Of a stretch of 32,314 nucleotides of DNA, positions 1-8,107 are shown piece by piece. Each line of letters opens with the position of its first letter. The first letter of the stretch is position 1. The stretch comes from an uncultured Chitinophagales bacterium (GTDB taxonomy: Bacteria > Bacteroidota > Bacteroidia > Chitinophagales > JAHDHT01), in assembly GCA_938023075.1 (NCBI GenBank), contig CALHDG010000111.1, positions 1 to 32,314 of the forward strand, read 5' to 3'. Position numbers and translations under genes: made by a program. Under the pieces are notes generated by a model. That model made no database searches. It worked only from the letters and a program-made list of their open reading frames with translations, and had not been told where the DNA came from.

Positions 1-1
1 T

Positions 2-601
2 ATGATTGTAAGTGAAGTGCAGAAAAAATTAAAAGAAGAAGCACAAAAAAGAAAGCAGTTTTATGAAACCATTACCGAACAAGAAAAAGCCGAATTTATT
101 AATGGAGAAGTAATTGTGCATTCGCCTGTAATTTTAGCGCATAATAAAGTTTGTGGTAATTTATATTCTATTTTAAAGTCGTATGTTGTTGAAAAAAGTA
201 TAGGTTTAGTTGGTATTGAAAAATTGATGATTAAACTAACCCGAAATGATTATGAACCCGATATCTGTTATTTTAGCAAAGCAAAGGCAGATACTTTTTC
301 TAACGACCAAATGTTTTTTCCCGCACCGGATATGATTGTAGAAGTGCTTTCAAAAAGTACGGAAAAAAGAGATAGAGGCATAAAGTATGATGATTATGAA
401 AAACACGGTGTAAAAGAATACTGGATAGTTGACCCTAAAAAACAAACCGTTGAGCAATACGTTTTAGAAAATGCCATCTACAAACTGATGCTAAAATCAA
501 ACTCGGGCAATGTTACGGTACAAGTAATCGAAAATTTAACGATACCGGTTGAAGCTATTTTTGATAATACCTTAGCCCATCAATTAGTTAAGAGTTGGTA
601 A
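2..601 (+). CDS. Uma2 family (DUF820) PD-(D/E)XK nuclease-fold protein
   Basis: A 199-residue protein matching the Uma2 family, whose members have a restriction-endonuclease-like fold; the biological substrate of the family is not established. Visible family marks are an FINGEV..SP segment near residues 32-42, an acidic PD at 86-87 (YEPDICYF), the hydrophobic strand with E114 in PDMIVEVLS, K128 in the GIKYDDY stretch, and GVKEYWIVDP at 136-145. These fit the D...ExK-type active site. Length is normal for the family. The ATG begins at base 2, so its ribosome-binding region lies outside the window and an upstream start cannot be excluded. No partner gene is visible, and such genes often occur singly in cyanobacteria and Bacteroidota. 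Family assignment is secure; function is open. Confidence 0.88.
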   Translation: MIVSEVQKKLKEEAQKRKQFYETITEQEKAEFINGEVIVHSPVILAHNKVCGNLYSILKSYVVEKSIGLVGIEKLMIKLTRNDYEPDICYFSKAKADTFSNDQMFFPAPDMIVEVLSKSTEKRDRGIKYDDYEKHGVKEYWIVDPKKQTVEQYVLENAIYKLMLKSNSGNVTVQVIENLTIPVEAIFDNTLAHQLVKSW

Positions 602-635
602 TTTTTTGTTTTTAATCAGTCGCATAAATAACCAT

Positions 636-766
636 ATTTTTTTTAGAAGCGAAACAGTAGAAACCATGTAGAAAGGGGCTCCCCGCTATCCGCTCAAATG
701 CCATTTTGCCAACGCTTCAAATCATCGCTGCAAATGGCATAACCGCTACTATCGGGGCTAAACTTC
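636..766 (-). repeat. Structured intergenic repeat core, copy A
   Basis: Read on the minus strand this carries TAGCCCCGAT (751-760), AGCGGTTATGCC, a hairpin whose arms are 732-740 and 698-706 (ATGCCATTT with AAATGGCAT), then GCATTTGAGCGGATAGCGGGG and the closing TTTCGCTTCTAAAAAAA. The outer CCCCG/CGGGG pairing is complete in this copy. Neither of the two left-arm types seen on other copies is recognisable here. It lies downstream of the Uma2 gene. Confidence 0.8.
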
Positions 767-812
767 CAACATCATCACTATTTAAATACATTCCAAATAT
801 ATATCTACTCGG

Positions 813-1127
813 TTAATAAGTTAGGCAATTTAAATTACTGTGGCTATGTTGCAACTGTTGTAAAAGTGAAGTAGTCAACTCCGCTTGGCAGTCAATTTCT
901 ATACCATTAGGCAGTAGTATGCTTAGCCTGGCAGAAGTATACAGCTGTTCAGGCAGCTTAACAAAGTTTGCTGAGCTACTGGTATTGGAAAAACAGACTT
1001 GACAATTTTGTATCCATTTACAAAAAGTACAATAGCCAATGTTTTGTTTGAGGCAGTATTGTTTTATACCTAGTGTGCCTTGCTGCCAAGCCTTAATGTG
1101 CCCTTGCCGTTGACTGTTGGTTAATTC
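813..1127 (-). pseudogene. IS66-family orfA (TnpA-like accessory protein) relic
   Basis: The minus strand holds about 104 sense codons, open up to a TAA at 813-815, that read like the small IS66 accessory protein of Bacteroidota: IKAWQQGTLGIKQYCLKQN, then YCTFCKWIQ, then FVKLP, then a C-terminal LPNGIEIDC and a leucine-rich tail. That is the usual order of a helix-turn-helix-like start followed by a hydrophobic strand with PNG. The frame opens directly after a TGA (1128-1130) and has no ATG, GTG or TTG at the expected start, so it has probably lost its start codon. No orfB or transposase is present nearby, so only a remnant of the insertion sequence survives. Assignment rests on motif recognition. 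Confidence 0.6.
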
Positions 1128-1234
1128 TCAAAATAACTATTTTTGGTAGGCAAAGGTGGGTCAGTAGAAAATACTAGGCAAGATGTTTTGGCGTTTGTGG
1201 ATACACTTGAAATTAGGGGAAACCCATAGGAGAG

Positions 1235-1276
1235 ATCGCCGATAAATGCTCCGCTACTCTCCACATTTTCGGCGAT
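1235..1276. other. Strong isolated hairpin
   Basis: The arms ATCGCCGATAAATG (1235-1248) and CATTTTCGGCGAT (1264-1276) pair over 13 positions with one bulged base, around a 15-base loop. It does not share the AGCGG internal-loop motif of the repeat cores, and no run of T follows it, so it is not an obvious terminator. Confidence 0.5.
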
Positions 1277-1317
1277 GACAGTAGTTGGTATATGAAATTT
1301 TTGGGCTTTCAATAGTG

Positions 1318-1376
1318 TCTTCATATCGAAAAAATCAAAAAAGGGTCAACCATATTTATTATTTGGATAAACTTGT
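1318..1376 (+). repeat. Truncated right end of the L1-type repeat
   Basis: The stretch contains AAAAAATCAAAAAAGGGTCAAC and ends TTTGGATAAACTTGTT. This matches the right end of copy E (32185-32254), including the GGGTCAAC block and the terminal inverted repeat. The hairpin core that should precede it is missing. The full copy B starts only 33 bp further on. Confidence 0.6.
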
Positions 1377-1409
1377 TACTATTGGCTACTATTTCTATTA
1401 ACAATTTAA

Positions 1410-1657
1410 GACAAGTTTATCAAAGTGCTTGGTACTTTTCTGTTTTCGAGTGCCGGCATTTTTCTTTCAACGAAGCACCGAAGTTTGCAAACTAGCCCCG
1501 ATTGCAGCGGTTATGCTGCCTGAAGCACAGGCTTTTGCAGCGTTGGCGCAGCATTTGAGCGGAAAGCGGGACCAAAGTTATTATGATGCTATAAGGTTTT
1601 GCTTCAAAAAAATCATTGCAAAAATGTAAACTACTTAATGGTTTGGATAAACTTGTC
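1410..1657 (+). repeat. Complete L1-arm structured repeat, copy B
   Basis: The element is about 248 bp and is bounded by near-perfect inverted ends, GACAAGTTTATCAAAG (1410-1425) and TTGGATAAACTTGTC (1643-1657). Its core starts TAGCCCCGAT at 1493, has hairpin arms ATGCTGC (1513-1519) and GCAGCAT (1548-1554), then TTGAGCGGAAAGCGGGACC and GCTTCAAAAAAATC. AATTTAA occurs on both sides (1403-1409 and 1659-1665), a possible but AT-rich target duplication. A 66-codon frame inside it is not treated as a gene. Confidence 0.8.
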
Positions 1658-1716
1658 TAATTTAACTATCCTGATTTTTTTTATGAAAAGCACATTAAGT
1701 AACCAATTTGCTTTAA

Positions 1717-3123
1717 CTATAATTTATACAATTGTATTAAATCATGCACATCTTGCATTTTTTCAAGGGCAGGATTAATTTCAAACAATTGGTGATTGCT
1801 GTTATAATCTATACTCAACGCTTCTGCCAAATAACTTAAGGCTTGTTGTTTTTTGCCCAATTCAAAACTATAAGCTGCCAAATGATAGAATTTTAAAGCT
1901 TCATTTCCAACGCTAATAGTGGCATTGTTCAATAATTCAATGGCAATTTCTACTTCATCATTTTGAAACAACACCTCTGTAAGGGTAACCCAATCTTCGG
2001 CACTTTGCGGTTTTGTTTTTAAAGCCAACTCAATTTGAGTGTGTGCTTTGTCAACCTCTTGCAAATGAAATAAAATGTTAGCAGCAGTTAAGCGATAATC
2101 AAAATCATTCGCATTTTCTTCTAAACCTTTGTTGATGTGTTTTAAGGCTAATTGAAAATTACTTAATTGAACATGGCAACAAGCTAACTCAAAATTCGCT
2201 TCAAAATAGGTGTTATCCATATTTAACACCTTGTTAAAATGATAGATAGCTTGATGATAATCTTCTAATTCGCTATAGCATTTACCCAACAGAAAATAGG
2301 TGCTTTCTAAACCCAACATTTTGTTGCGCTTAATGGCTTCGGTTAAAATTTCTATGGCTAATGGGTATTGTTGCATTTTGTAATACACGGCACCCAACTC
2401 TTCATAAGCCAAATCAAAATCTTCATCAATAGCAATGGCTAACTCGTAGGCTTCTGCGGCATGTTCAAATTGTTCTAAATTGCAGTAGGCATTGCCAAGG
2501 TTAAGCCAAATGCTTTTGGCGTAGGGGTCTTTATCGGATAGTTTATTTAAAAATAGGATAGCCTCATTATCCCAACCATTTATCTCGGTGGTAAATTGAA
2601 AACGTCCTTGTGCTTCTATATGTCGAGGTGCTTTCCATAATGATTTTTTGAGATACTCGAGTACCATTTTAGGCTTTTCCATTTCTTCGTATACATCAGC
2701 TATTTCCAAGTACACATCAGGTAACTCATTTTTATCTGACATCGTAGCGGCTTCGTGTAAAACTTCTAAGGCACGATCGTATTCTTCTAATTCAATATAA
2801 GCATCTGATGTAATAAAATAAACTCTTAAATCAGCTGGATCAAAAATGAGGGCTTTTTCTAAATAAGCCAGCGCCTGATTGGGCTTTTTCATCTCTAATA
2901 AATATTCTCCTTTTTTTAAGAGAAAGAAAGCTGAAAAAGGATGTTGCTCTAAAGCACAGTTAGCTGCCTTCATCGCTTTCGCAAAATTTACTTTGCTTTC
3001 ATAGTATTCCATAATTCTTTCGTAGGCATAGGTATCAAAAAAGTAGTTGTTTTTATCGTGGAGCATTCTTTCAAATTGTCGAGCAAACTGTTGACGTTCT
3101 CGCGCAATATTTTTTCTCTTCAT
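1717..3123 (-). CDS. Tetratricopeptide repeat protein
   Basis: A 468-residue protein made almost wholly of TPR helices, with about ten units. Clear examples are the segments around AYLEKALIFDPADLRVYF, WLNLGNAYCNLEQFEHAAEAY, LAYEELGAVYYKMQQYPLAIE and YFLLGKCYSELEDYHQAIYHF, each with the W/L-G-Y-A-P spacing typical of the repeat. There is no signal peptide or membrane segment, so it is probably a cytoplasmic scaffold or adaptor. The N-terminus (first ~30 residues) is basic and not TPR-like. A TAGTTTTG box lies 44 bp upstream of the ATG, and the gene appears monocistronic, with repeat B just beyond its 3' end. Similar all-TPR proteins are widespread in Bacteroidota and mostly uncharacterised; no specific partner can be inferred. 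Confidence 0.88.
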   Translation of the reverse strand: MKRKNIARERQQFARQFERMLHDKNNYFFDTYAYERIMEYYESKVNFAKAMKAANCALEQHPFSAFFLLKKGEYLLEMKKPNQALAYLEKALIFDPADLRVYFITSDAYIELEEYDRALEVLHEAATMSDKNELPDVYLEIADVYEEMEKPKMVLEYLKKSLWKAPRHIEAQGRFQFTTEINGWDNEAILFLNKLSDKDPYAKSIWLNLGNAYCNLEQFEHAAEAYELAIAIDEDFDLAYEELGAVYYKMQQYPLAIEILTEAIKRNKMLGLESTYFLLGKCYSELEDYHQAIYHFNKVLNMDNTYFEANFELACCHVQLSNFQLALKHINKGLEENANDFDYRLTAANILFHLQEVDKAHTQIELALKTKPQSAEDWVTLTEVLFQNDEVEIAIELLNNATISVGNEALKFYHLAAYSFELGKKQQALSYLAEALSIDYNSNHQLFEINPALEKMQDVHDLIQLYKL

Positions 3124-3166
3124 AAGTATTTACCTTTACTGTAAGAATTTGTAAACAAGTCAATTA

Positions 3167-3174
3167 CAAAACTA
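3167..3174 (-). promoter_or_regulatory. Candidate -7 promoter box for the TPR gene
   Basis: TAGTTTTG on the minus strand matches the Bacteroidota -7 consensus TAnnTTTG and would give a leader of about 40 bases. No convincing -33 TTTG is seen at the usual spacing. Confidence 0.35.
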
Positions 3175-3533
3175 CTGCATTTTTAAGGGAACTGTTTTTG
3201 AGTAATGCTACAATAGTAAGTTTACCATCTGCACTAATTCTTATTCTTCCTGTCTTCCTTAAAAAACCTTGTTTAGGCTTTCGTTAAGTTTACGTTTTAT
3301 AACTTTGCCAGAAAAAAATAATCAACTGCAAATTAATAAATTTATGTTAACCTCATTCCCTACAAAAGTATTCAATATTACTAACAGGCGCAAATATTGT
3401 TTTTGTAAGATGATATATTTTTTAAGAAAAAAGATTTTCAACAAAGTCTTTAAATTGCAGTAAAATATTAATTTTGGAAAATATTTGGCTTAAAACATTG
3501 ACAATCAATTTATTGAGAATATTATGAAGCGCA
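3175..3533. other. Intergenic region, no gene recognised
   Basis: About 360 bp of AT-rich DNA between the TPR and patatin genes. A plus-strand TAACTTTG (3300-3307) fits the -7 consensus, and a 39-codon frame begins at the ATG near 3343, but the predicted peptide resembles nothing known. A small RNA or spurious frame are both possible. No repeat or terminator was found. Confidence 0.4.
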
Positions 3534-5759
3534 CTACAACAGTTCATTCTTTAACCTACTCATGCTTTCTAAGTTGCTTTTTAAATACAGGGCTTTTTCT
3601 ATAGCTCGCTTTTCTTTTTCCATTAAACGCAAACTCATACTTACTTTTTCAGCATTTTTTGTAGGATTGTATTGCAGGCTAATAATTTCTAATTTATCAT
3701 CTAATATTTCATTGAGCAAACCAGCGAAATTGTCGTGTGCATAATCTTGTACAAAACCCCAATTATCGTATACGGAAACCGGGGTAAATATCTTTTGTAA
3801 CAATCTTTTTATCCGGTGATCTTCTATTATTTCTTTTTTATTATAACTACGGATATCTATTATAATTACTTTACTAACATGCTCTTTTATCCAATTACGC
3901 ATATGATATAAAAATCGATGTGTAATTTCATAGCCATTATTGTCAACCAAACCTGCATCCATAATTTCAATAACTGGTTCAGAAGGCAAAAACACACTGG
4001 GAAAGATCAATGGAAAAGTACCATTCATTCTAACAGCAGTTGACGTTAACAAGCCTTTGGCATTTTGTGCTTTAAATAAACTATTAAACTCTACTGCATC
4101 TAACTCGGCAAATTTATTTTTAAAGGCGTGGGCAGGTCGGGTTAAGTAGGCAATAGGTTGTGCGGCAAACAACATCCGTCTTTTATCATTCATAATTGTT
4201 GAAGCCATAAACATCATCGGGATGGTTGCCTCTGCTTCGTAAGTTTGGTAAGCTGAAATGGGTTTGTTGAGTAAATGATAAGTTTGTTGATTAAATTTTT
4301 GTTCCCAAGAGTAGCCCCTATCTTTAATGTAACTATGCTGCCCTACTTGATGGCGTTGCCAGGGGAAAAATATATCATTTACCACAAAAGTAAATACCAT
4401 GGGATTTAAATAATCAGCCGCTATAGAAATAGCATGAGCTCTGTCATAATAATTTGTACTATCGGCAATTTGATTTTGTAAATACAACTCTCTAAAAAAA
4501 GAGGTACCGTACATACCACCAGAAGCCCCCGTCATTAATACGGTGTGTCTCATAAAATCTCCCTTAGTTAAACTATCTAAAGTTTGTAACACCCTTATAC
4601 TCCAATAGCCGGCACTAATGCCACCGCCGCTGCAATTGGTAATCACCATAGGTAGCTTTTCATCTCCGTGTCCTATACTTGCTTTAGCCTTCCATTTTTC
4701 TAATATCAAAGTGGTCTGTTCAATAGATTGTTCAATGGCAGTTTCATTGGACAGACTGTCTAATTTTTCTAAACTATAGGTGGCTGGTGAGGTATTATAG
4801 TTTAAACCATAGGCTTCGTTTTTGTGTGAAAAAAAATCGTACCCGGTAAAATAATTCGCAATTAACAGAATAATAATAAATGAAGTAACCCGCCAATTAC
4901 CCAGCCAATAATTAAAAGCGCCAGCCACTACAATTATAATGGAAGTTAATAAAAACAAACTGGCAGCCGCAGGAATTTGAAAGGCAGGATAGTCGATAAA
5001 AAACCCCAAAACAACCAATACAGCCAGTGTAACTACTTGCACCAACAGGGCATTTTTATGATGTTGTTGAAACACTCGTAACAATAAACTTTCATTATAA
5101 TGCGAAACATCTCGTACTGGTCGTAATTTTAAACGTTGCGATAAAAAGTACTCCACTCTTTGCATAGGTTCGCGTTCTATTAAGGTGGTCCAGCTTTTAT
5201 CTTTTCTAACCGTGTAGCCTAATTTCTTTTTTTTATTTTCTCTTAAAAAACTTAAAATGCTGGTATTGGTTAAGTTAAAATATAAAGCAGTTAACAGCAT
5301 TACTACTGCAACACCACTTAACATACCGGCAACTCTAAATAAAATAGTATCAAATGCTTTTAACGCATATAAAAACTGAAAACGAATGATGGCAATAGCA
5401 TAAAAAATAACAAAAGTTGCTGGGATGATAAAATTATTTATACTGTAATGCCACAAAGGATATTCTAAAGAAGCCAGGAAAGGAAAACGATAACTATTAA
5501 TAATATAGCTGGTAATATTCCAAGTAACAATAAAACCACCCAAGGCAATACCAATAAATAAAAAACTTAAAAAATTGACCTTGCCCATGTATTCAGGATC
5601 AAGGTATAGATATAAAATTCCATATTGAAAACCAGACATCCCGGTAATTAGTATTACAAAAAACAACCAGGCAAATAATAGGATGTGGTCTTTTTTAAAA
5701 TGAAGTATTAATAATTGAATTGGAAAAGAATAATATATCCAATGTACGGTTTCCTTCAT
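3534..5759 (-). CDS. Patatin-like phospholipase with N-terminal membrane domain
   Basis: A 741-residue protein with two parts. Residues ~1-310 hold about seven or eight hydrophobic helices (for example around 25-45, 60-80, 105-130, 140-160, 235-310), with a basic cytoplasmic loop (KKKKLGYTVRK) between them. The rest is a patatin-type hydrolase domain: an oxyanion loop SGGG at 377-380, the nucleophile elbow GASGG with Ser413, and the catalytic DAG with Asp601 (DAGLVDNNG). Patatins use a Ser-Asp dyad to release fatty acids from lipids, so this enzyme likely acts on membrane lipids from an anchored position. A TATTTTTG box ends 4 bp before the ATG. It lies 89 bp downstream of four methyltransferase genes on the same strand, so co-transcription is possible. 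The family call is firm; the substrate is unknown. Confidence 0.88.
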   Translation of the reverse strand: MKETVHWIYYSFPIQLLILHFKKDHILLFAWLFFVILITGMSGFQYGILYLYLDPEYMGKVNFLSFLFIGIALGGFIVTWNITSYIINSYRFPFLASLEYPLWHYSINNFIIPATFVIFYAIAIIRFQFLYALKAFDTILFRVAGMLSGVAVVMLLTALYFNLTNTSILSFLRENKKKKLGYTVRKDKSWTTLIEREPMQRVEYFLSQRLKLRPVRDVSHYNESLLLRVFQQHHKNALLVQVVTLAVLVVLGFFIDYPAFQIPAAASLFLLTSIIIVVAGAFNYWLGNWRVTSFIIILLIANYFTGYDFFSHKNEAYGLNYNTSPATYSLEKLDSLSNETAIEQSIEQTTLILEKWKAKASIGHGDEKLPMVITNCSGGGISAGYWSIRVLQTLDSLTKGDFMRHTVLMTGASGGMYGTSFFRELYLQNQIADSTNYYDRAHAISIAADYLNPMVFTFVVNDIFFPWQRHQVGQHSYIKDRGYSWEQKFNQQTYHLLNKPISAYQTYEAEATIPMMFMASTIMNDKRRMLFAAQPIAYLTRPAHAFKNKFAELDAVEFNSLFKAQNAKGLLTSTAVRMNGTFPLIFPSVFLPSEPVIEIMDAGLVDNNGYEITHRFLYHMRNWIKEHVSKVIIIDIRSYNKKEIIEDHRIKRLLQKIFTPVSVYDNWGFVQDYAHDNFAGLLNEILDDKLEIISLQYNPTKNAEKVSMSLRLMEKEKRAIEKALYLKSNLESMSRLKNELL

Positions 5760-5763
5760 CTGC

Positions 5764-5771
5764 CAAAAATA
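5764..5771 (-). promoter_or_regulatory. Candidate -7 box abutting the patatin start
   Basis: TATTTTTG fits TAnnTTTG and ends only four bases before the ATG. If real, the transcript would be leaderless or nearly so, and the gene would have its own promoter apart from the methyltransferase run. Confidence 0.3.
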
Positions 5772-5848
5772 TTGATAAATACTAAATTAGTCATAAAATG
5801 TAAAACTAATTCAATTTTAATACACTTAAAGCTAAAATTTCAAAAATT

Positions 5849-6661
5849 CTATTTTGTACGATATACCTTTAGTTGATATTTGAAAATATTGTTAGCATAA
5901 AAATAATCCATAATTAGGGCACCCATATAAATATTGAGCTGAGTTTGTTTGTTTCGGTTTTTAACAAATTGCCGGCATACTTGTACTATCCATAATTTTA
6001 AACGGGTAACAAACGTATTCTTCTTTATGATTAAATTAGATAATGCAATACTCTTTACTACAGTTAATTGAGCTTGTTTGGCGTATTGTTCAAATTCATA
6101 TTCGGTATAAACATTAGGCACATTCCAAGCATCAGAAAAGGCGTTGGTTAATGCGTGCTGTTTGTAAGCAGGGTTTAAAAAATCTTCAACAACAATAAGT
6201 TGCCCATTAGGCTTTAAATGTTGCTGAAACACCAGTAAAGTGTCTTCCACATTTTGCGCATGCTTTATCGATTCAATTGCAATAATTAAATCGAAAGTTT
6301 CACTTTCAAGATCATCAAAATTTTGAACCCGAAAGTTACAAGTATTTTGCAATTGCTGCTGTATGGCGTTGGTTTGCGCAGCTTGTATTTCGTGCGGACT
6401 TAAACTGATACCGATTCCGTTACAACCATAGGCTTTACATAATTTGAGTAAAACGTATCCTACACCACAACCAGCATCTAATATAGTGGCAGTTTTTGCA
6501 AGCGAAATATGTTCAATAATCCAATCAGAGACATCAGTATAATTTTTGTAGGTGGCACTATTTTTAAATTGTAGCTTTTTATGAATAGGATAGAGCTTGT
6601 TTTTTTTGCCTTTTTCAAATTTAAATAAAGCGTTGTAAATATGGTCAACTTTTTCGCGCAC
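5849..6661 (-). CDS. Class I SAM-dependent methyltransferase (last of the methyltransferase run)
   Basis: A 270-residue Rossmann-fold methyltransferase. Motif I is LDAGCGVG at 61-68, followed by an acidic-strand region (GIGISLSPHEIQAAQ), a motif around FDLIIAIESIKHA, and GQLIVVEDFL (post II). The ISLSPHEIQ wording resembles the cyclopropane synthase/small-molecule C-methyltransferase branch (Met-11 type), which suggests a lipid, quinone or small-molecule acceptor rather than a nucleic acid. The C-terminal ~70 residues are basic and tyrosine-rich. It starts with GTG two bases after the stop of the preceding methyltransferase, so the two are translationally coupled. No membrane segment is clear. 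Acceptor unknown. Confidence 0.82.
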   Translation of the reverse strand: MREKVDHIYNALFKFEKGKKNKLYPIHKKLQFKNSATYKNYTDVSDWIIEHISLAKTATILDAGCGVGYVLLKLCKAYGCNGIGISLSPHEIQAAQTNAIQQQLQNTCNFRVQNFDDLESETFDLIIAIESIKHAQNVEDTLLVFQQHLKPNGQLIVVEDFLNPAYKQHALTNAFSDAWNVPNVYTEYEFEQYAKQAQLTVVKSIALSNLIIKKNTFVTRLKLWIVQVCRQFVKNRNKQTQLNIYMGALIMDYFYANNIFKYQLKVYRTK

Positions 6662-6663
6662 GC

Positions 6664-7386
6664 TTATGCTTTTGATAAGATGAAAATAAATTCATACGCA
6701 TGTTCTAAAGCAGTCTGCCGTTTCTGTATTTTTTGATAATCTACCTGCCATAATGTACTGTTAAGCGACAGCCACCTCAACCATCTTGTTTTGGGCCATT
6801 GGTCATGGTGGATACGGTTAATTTTAAAACCTGTTTCGGTAAAAACCTCAGACCATTCATTTAAACTTTTTGCCCCCTGATGACCGGCTTTATTAATAAA
6901 GCCCAACTTTTCTTTAACAATTTTCCAGGAAGCTCTTTCTGAATTTCTAACCAAAAAACAAAAATGAGCATGTGGTTTTGCTACACGTAACATTTCTTTT
7001 AACGCCACTTTAAGATGAATAAACCGTTCTAAGGATCCCAAACAAGTCAGGTAATCAAATTGATTATTTTCAAAAGGTAATTGCTCAGCGTTTGCTACTT
7101 TAAGATCAGCTTCAGGCAAAACTTCTTTGGCATAGTTAACAGCAACTTCTGCAATATCAATTCCACTTAGTGTTAAGCCTTCTTTTTGCGCAGCTTTCAA
7201 TAGTTGTCCTGGTCCGCAGGCGATGTCTAAAATGTGATGCTCCTTTTGTACCTGCAATAGTTTCAAATAAATTTCATAGGCCTCTACCGGTCGCAAATAT
7301 TGAAAGGCTCTCCTTTCATAGGTTTTGTTAAACCAATGTTTAATTTGATCTTGCTGTTGATTGGTATTCACGGCATCACCTTGCAT
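6664..7386 (-). CDS. Class I SAM-dependent methyltransferase (Methyltransf_11 type)
   Basis: A 240-residue methyltransferase with motif I DIACGPG (54-60), an acidic GIDIAEVAVNYAKE region, LPFENNQFDYLTCLGSLERF (the PF..FD motif of Methyltransf_11 proteins) and a post-motif strand AHFCFLVRNSE. The C-terminal third has a tryptophan-rich WPKTRWLRWLSLNSTLW stretch that may contact a lipid or membrane. Its ATG lies inside the end of the FkbM gene (11-bp overlap), and its stop is two bases from the next start. Within the family, related proteins methylate quinones, glycans or polyketide-like products; the acceptor cannot be read from sequence. Confidence 0.82.
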   Translation of the reverse strand: MQGDAVNTNQQQDQIKHWFNKTYERRAFQYLRPVEAYEIYLKLLQVQKEHHILDIACGPGQLLKAAQKEGLTLSGIDIAEVAVNYAKEVLPEADLKVANAEQLPFENNQFDYLTCLGSLERFIHLKVALKEMLRVAKPHAHFCFLVRNSERASWKIVKEKLGFINKAGHQGAKSLNEWSEVFTETGFKINRIHHDQWPKTRWLRWLSLNSTLWQVDYQKIQKRQTALEHAYEFIFILSKA

Positions 7387-8107
7387 AAATATCTCCTGAA
7401 AATTTTTTGTCTTTTTGTTCTTCTATATGCTGCACCAATAATTTTGCATTTATCCAGGTTTCCAATTTCAATTGCTGTTGCTCGCCTTTGCTCCAGTTAA
7501 ATTGTTGATAGCCTAATGCTTCTAATCGCGCCAAGCAAAGTAAGGTATTGTTCATATCATAATTAAAAAATTCAAAAGAAATTAAAGGAATTTTTACACT
7601 TAAGCCTTTCAACACGGTTAATTCAAAACCTTCTACATCTAATTTGCAAAAATCAGGCAGTCCATAGCGTTCAATTAAATCATCTAAAGTATATACCCGA
7701 ACAGTTTCTTCTTTATCATATCGAATATTTAATATAGATGGTTTGATGATGTTATCGATCCAACCATCATCAGCTAAAGTACTAACCATTGGAAATAATG
7801 AACTGATTTTAATAGTTAAGTTACCAGCATTGTCTCCAGCTGCCCCATGTATAGCTTTAAAATTTTGATGCTTAGCAAATTGTTTTTGCAATGCCTTATA
7901 AAAAACAGATTGAGGTTCAACGGCAAGTACGCGGGCACCCAAGTCTAAAAAAGTTTGACTTCTACCACCAATGTTTGCTCCAATATCAAAACATAAATCA
8001 CCTGGTTGTATCCATTTTTTATAAAATGTACGGTTCTTTTTTAAAGTAGCTTTCCGAAAATATAAGTACTTAGCAATCCATAAGCCAATTTGTTCTTTAT
8101 ACTTCAT
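7376..8107 (-). CDS. FkbM family methyltransferase
   Basis: A 243-residue protein with the FkbM pattern: DIGANIGG (41-48) as the SAM-binding loop, an acidic VEPQ at 63-66, LDDLIERYGLPDFCKLDVEGFE (the diagnostic D-D-L...K-D-V-E-G stretch, about 141-162), and LISFEFFNYD near residue 180. FkbM enzymes O-methylate sugar or macrolide hydroxyls, and Bacteroidota homologues are commonly found in glycan clusters. ATG at 8105-8107 overlaps the stop of the upstream ICMT-like gene (ATGA), indicating coupling. Length is standard. The specific acceptor is unknown, but a sugar or glycolipid is the likeliest by family precedent. Confidence 0.88.
   Translation of the reverse strand: MKYKEQIGLWIAKYLYFRKATLKKNRTFYKKWIQPGDLCFDIGANIGGRSQTFLDLGARVLAVEPQSVFYKALQKQFAKHQNFKAIHGAAGDNAGNLTIKISSLFPMVSTLADDGWIDNIIKPSILNIRYDKEETVRVYTLDDLIERYGLPDFCKLDVEGFELTVLKGLSVKIPLISFEFFNYDMNNTLLCLARLEALGYQQFNWSKGEQQQLKLETWINAKLLVQHIEEQKDKKFSGDIYAR

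Noticed and set aside
1121-1324. 67-codon minus-strand open frame beside the IS66 relic
   Set aside because: It spans a strong hairpin and part of a truncated repeat and matches no family that I know. I leave it uncalled rather than guess.
1429-1629. 66-codon plus-strand open frame inside repeat copy B
   Set aside because: It runs across the non-coding repeat core and hairpin, has no recognisable domain, and the matching region of other copies does not keep the frame.
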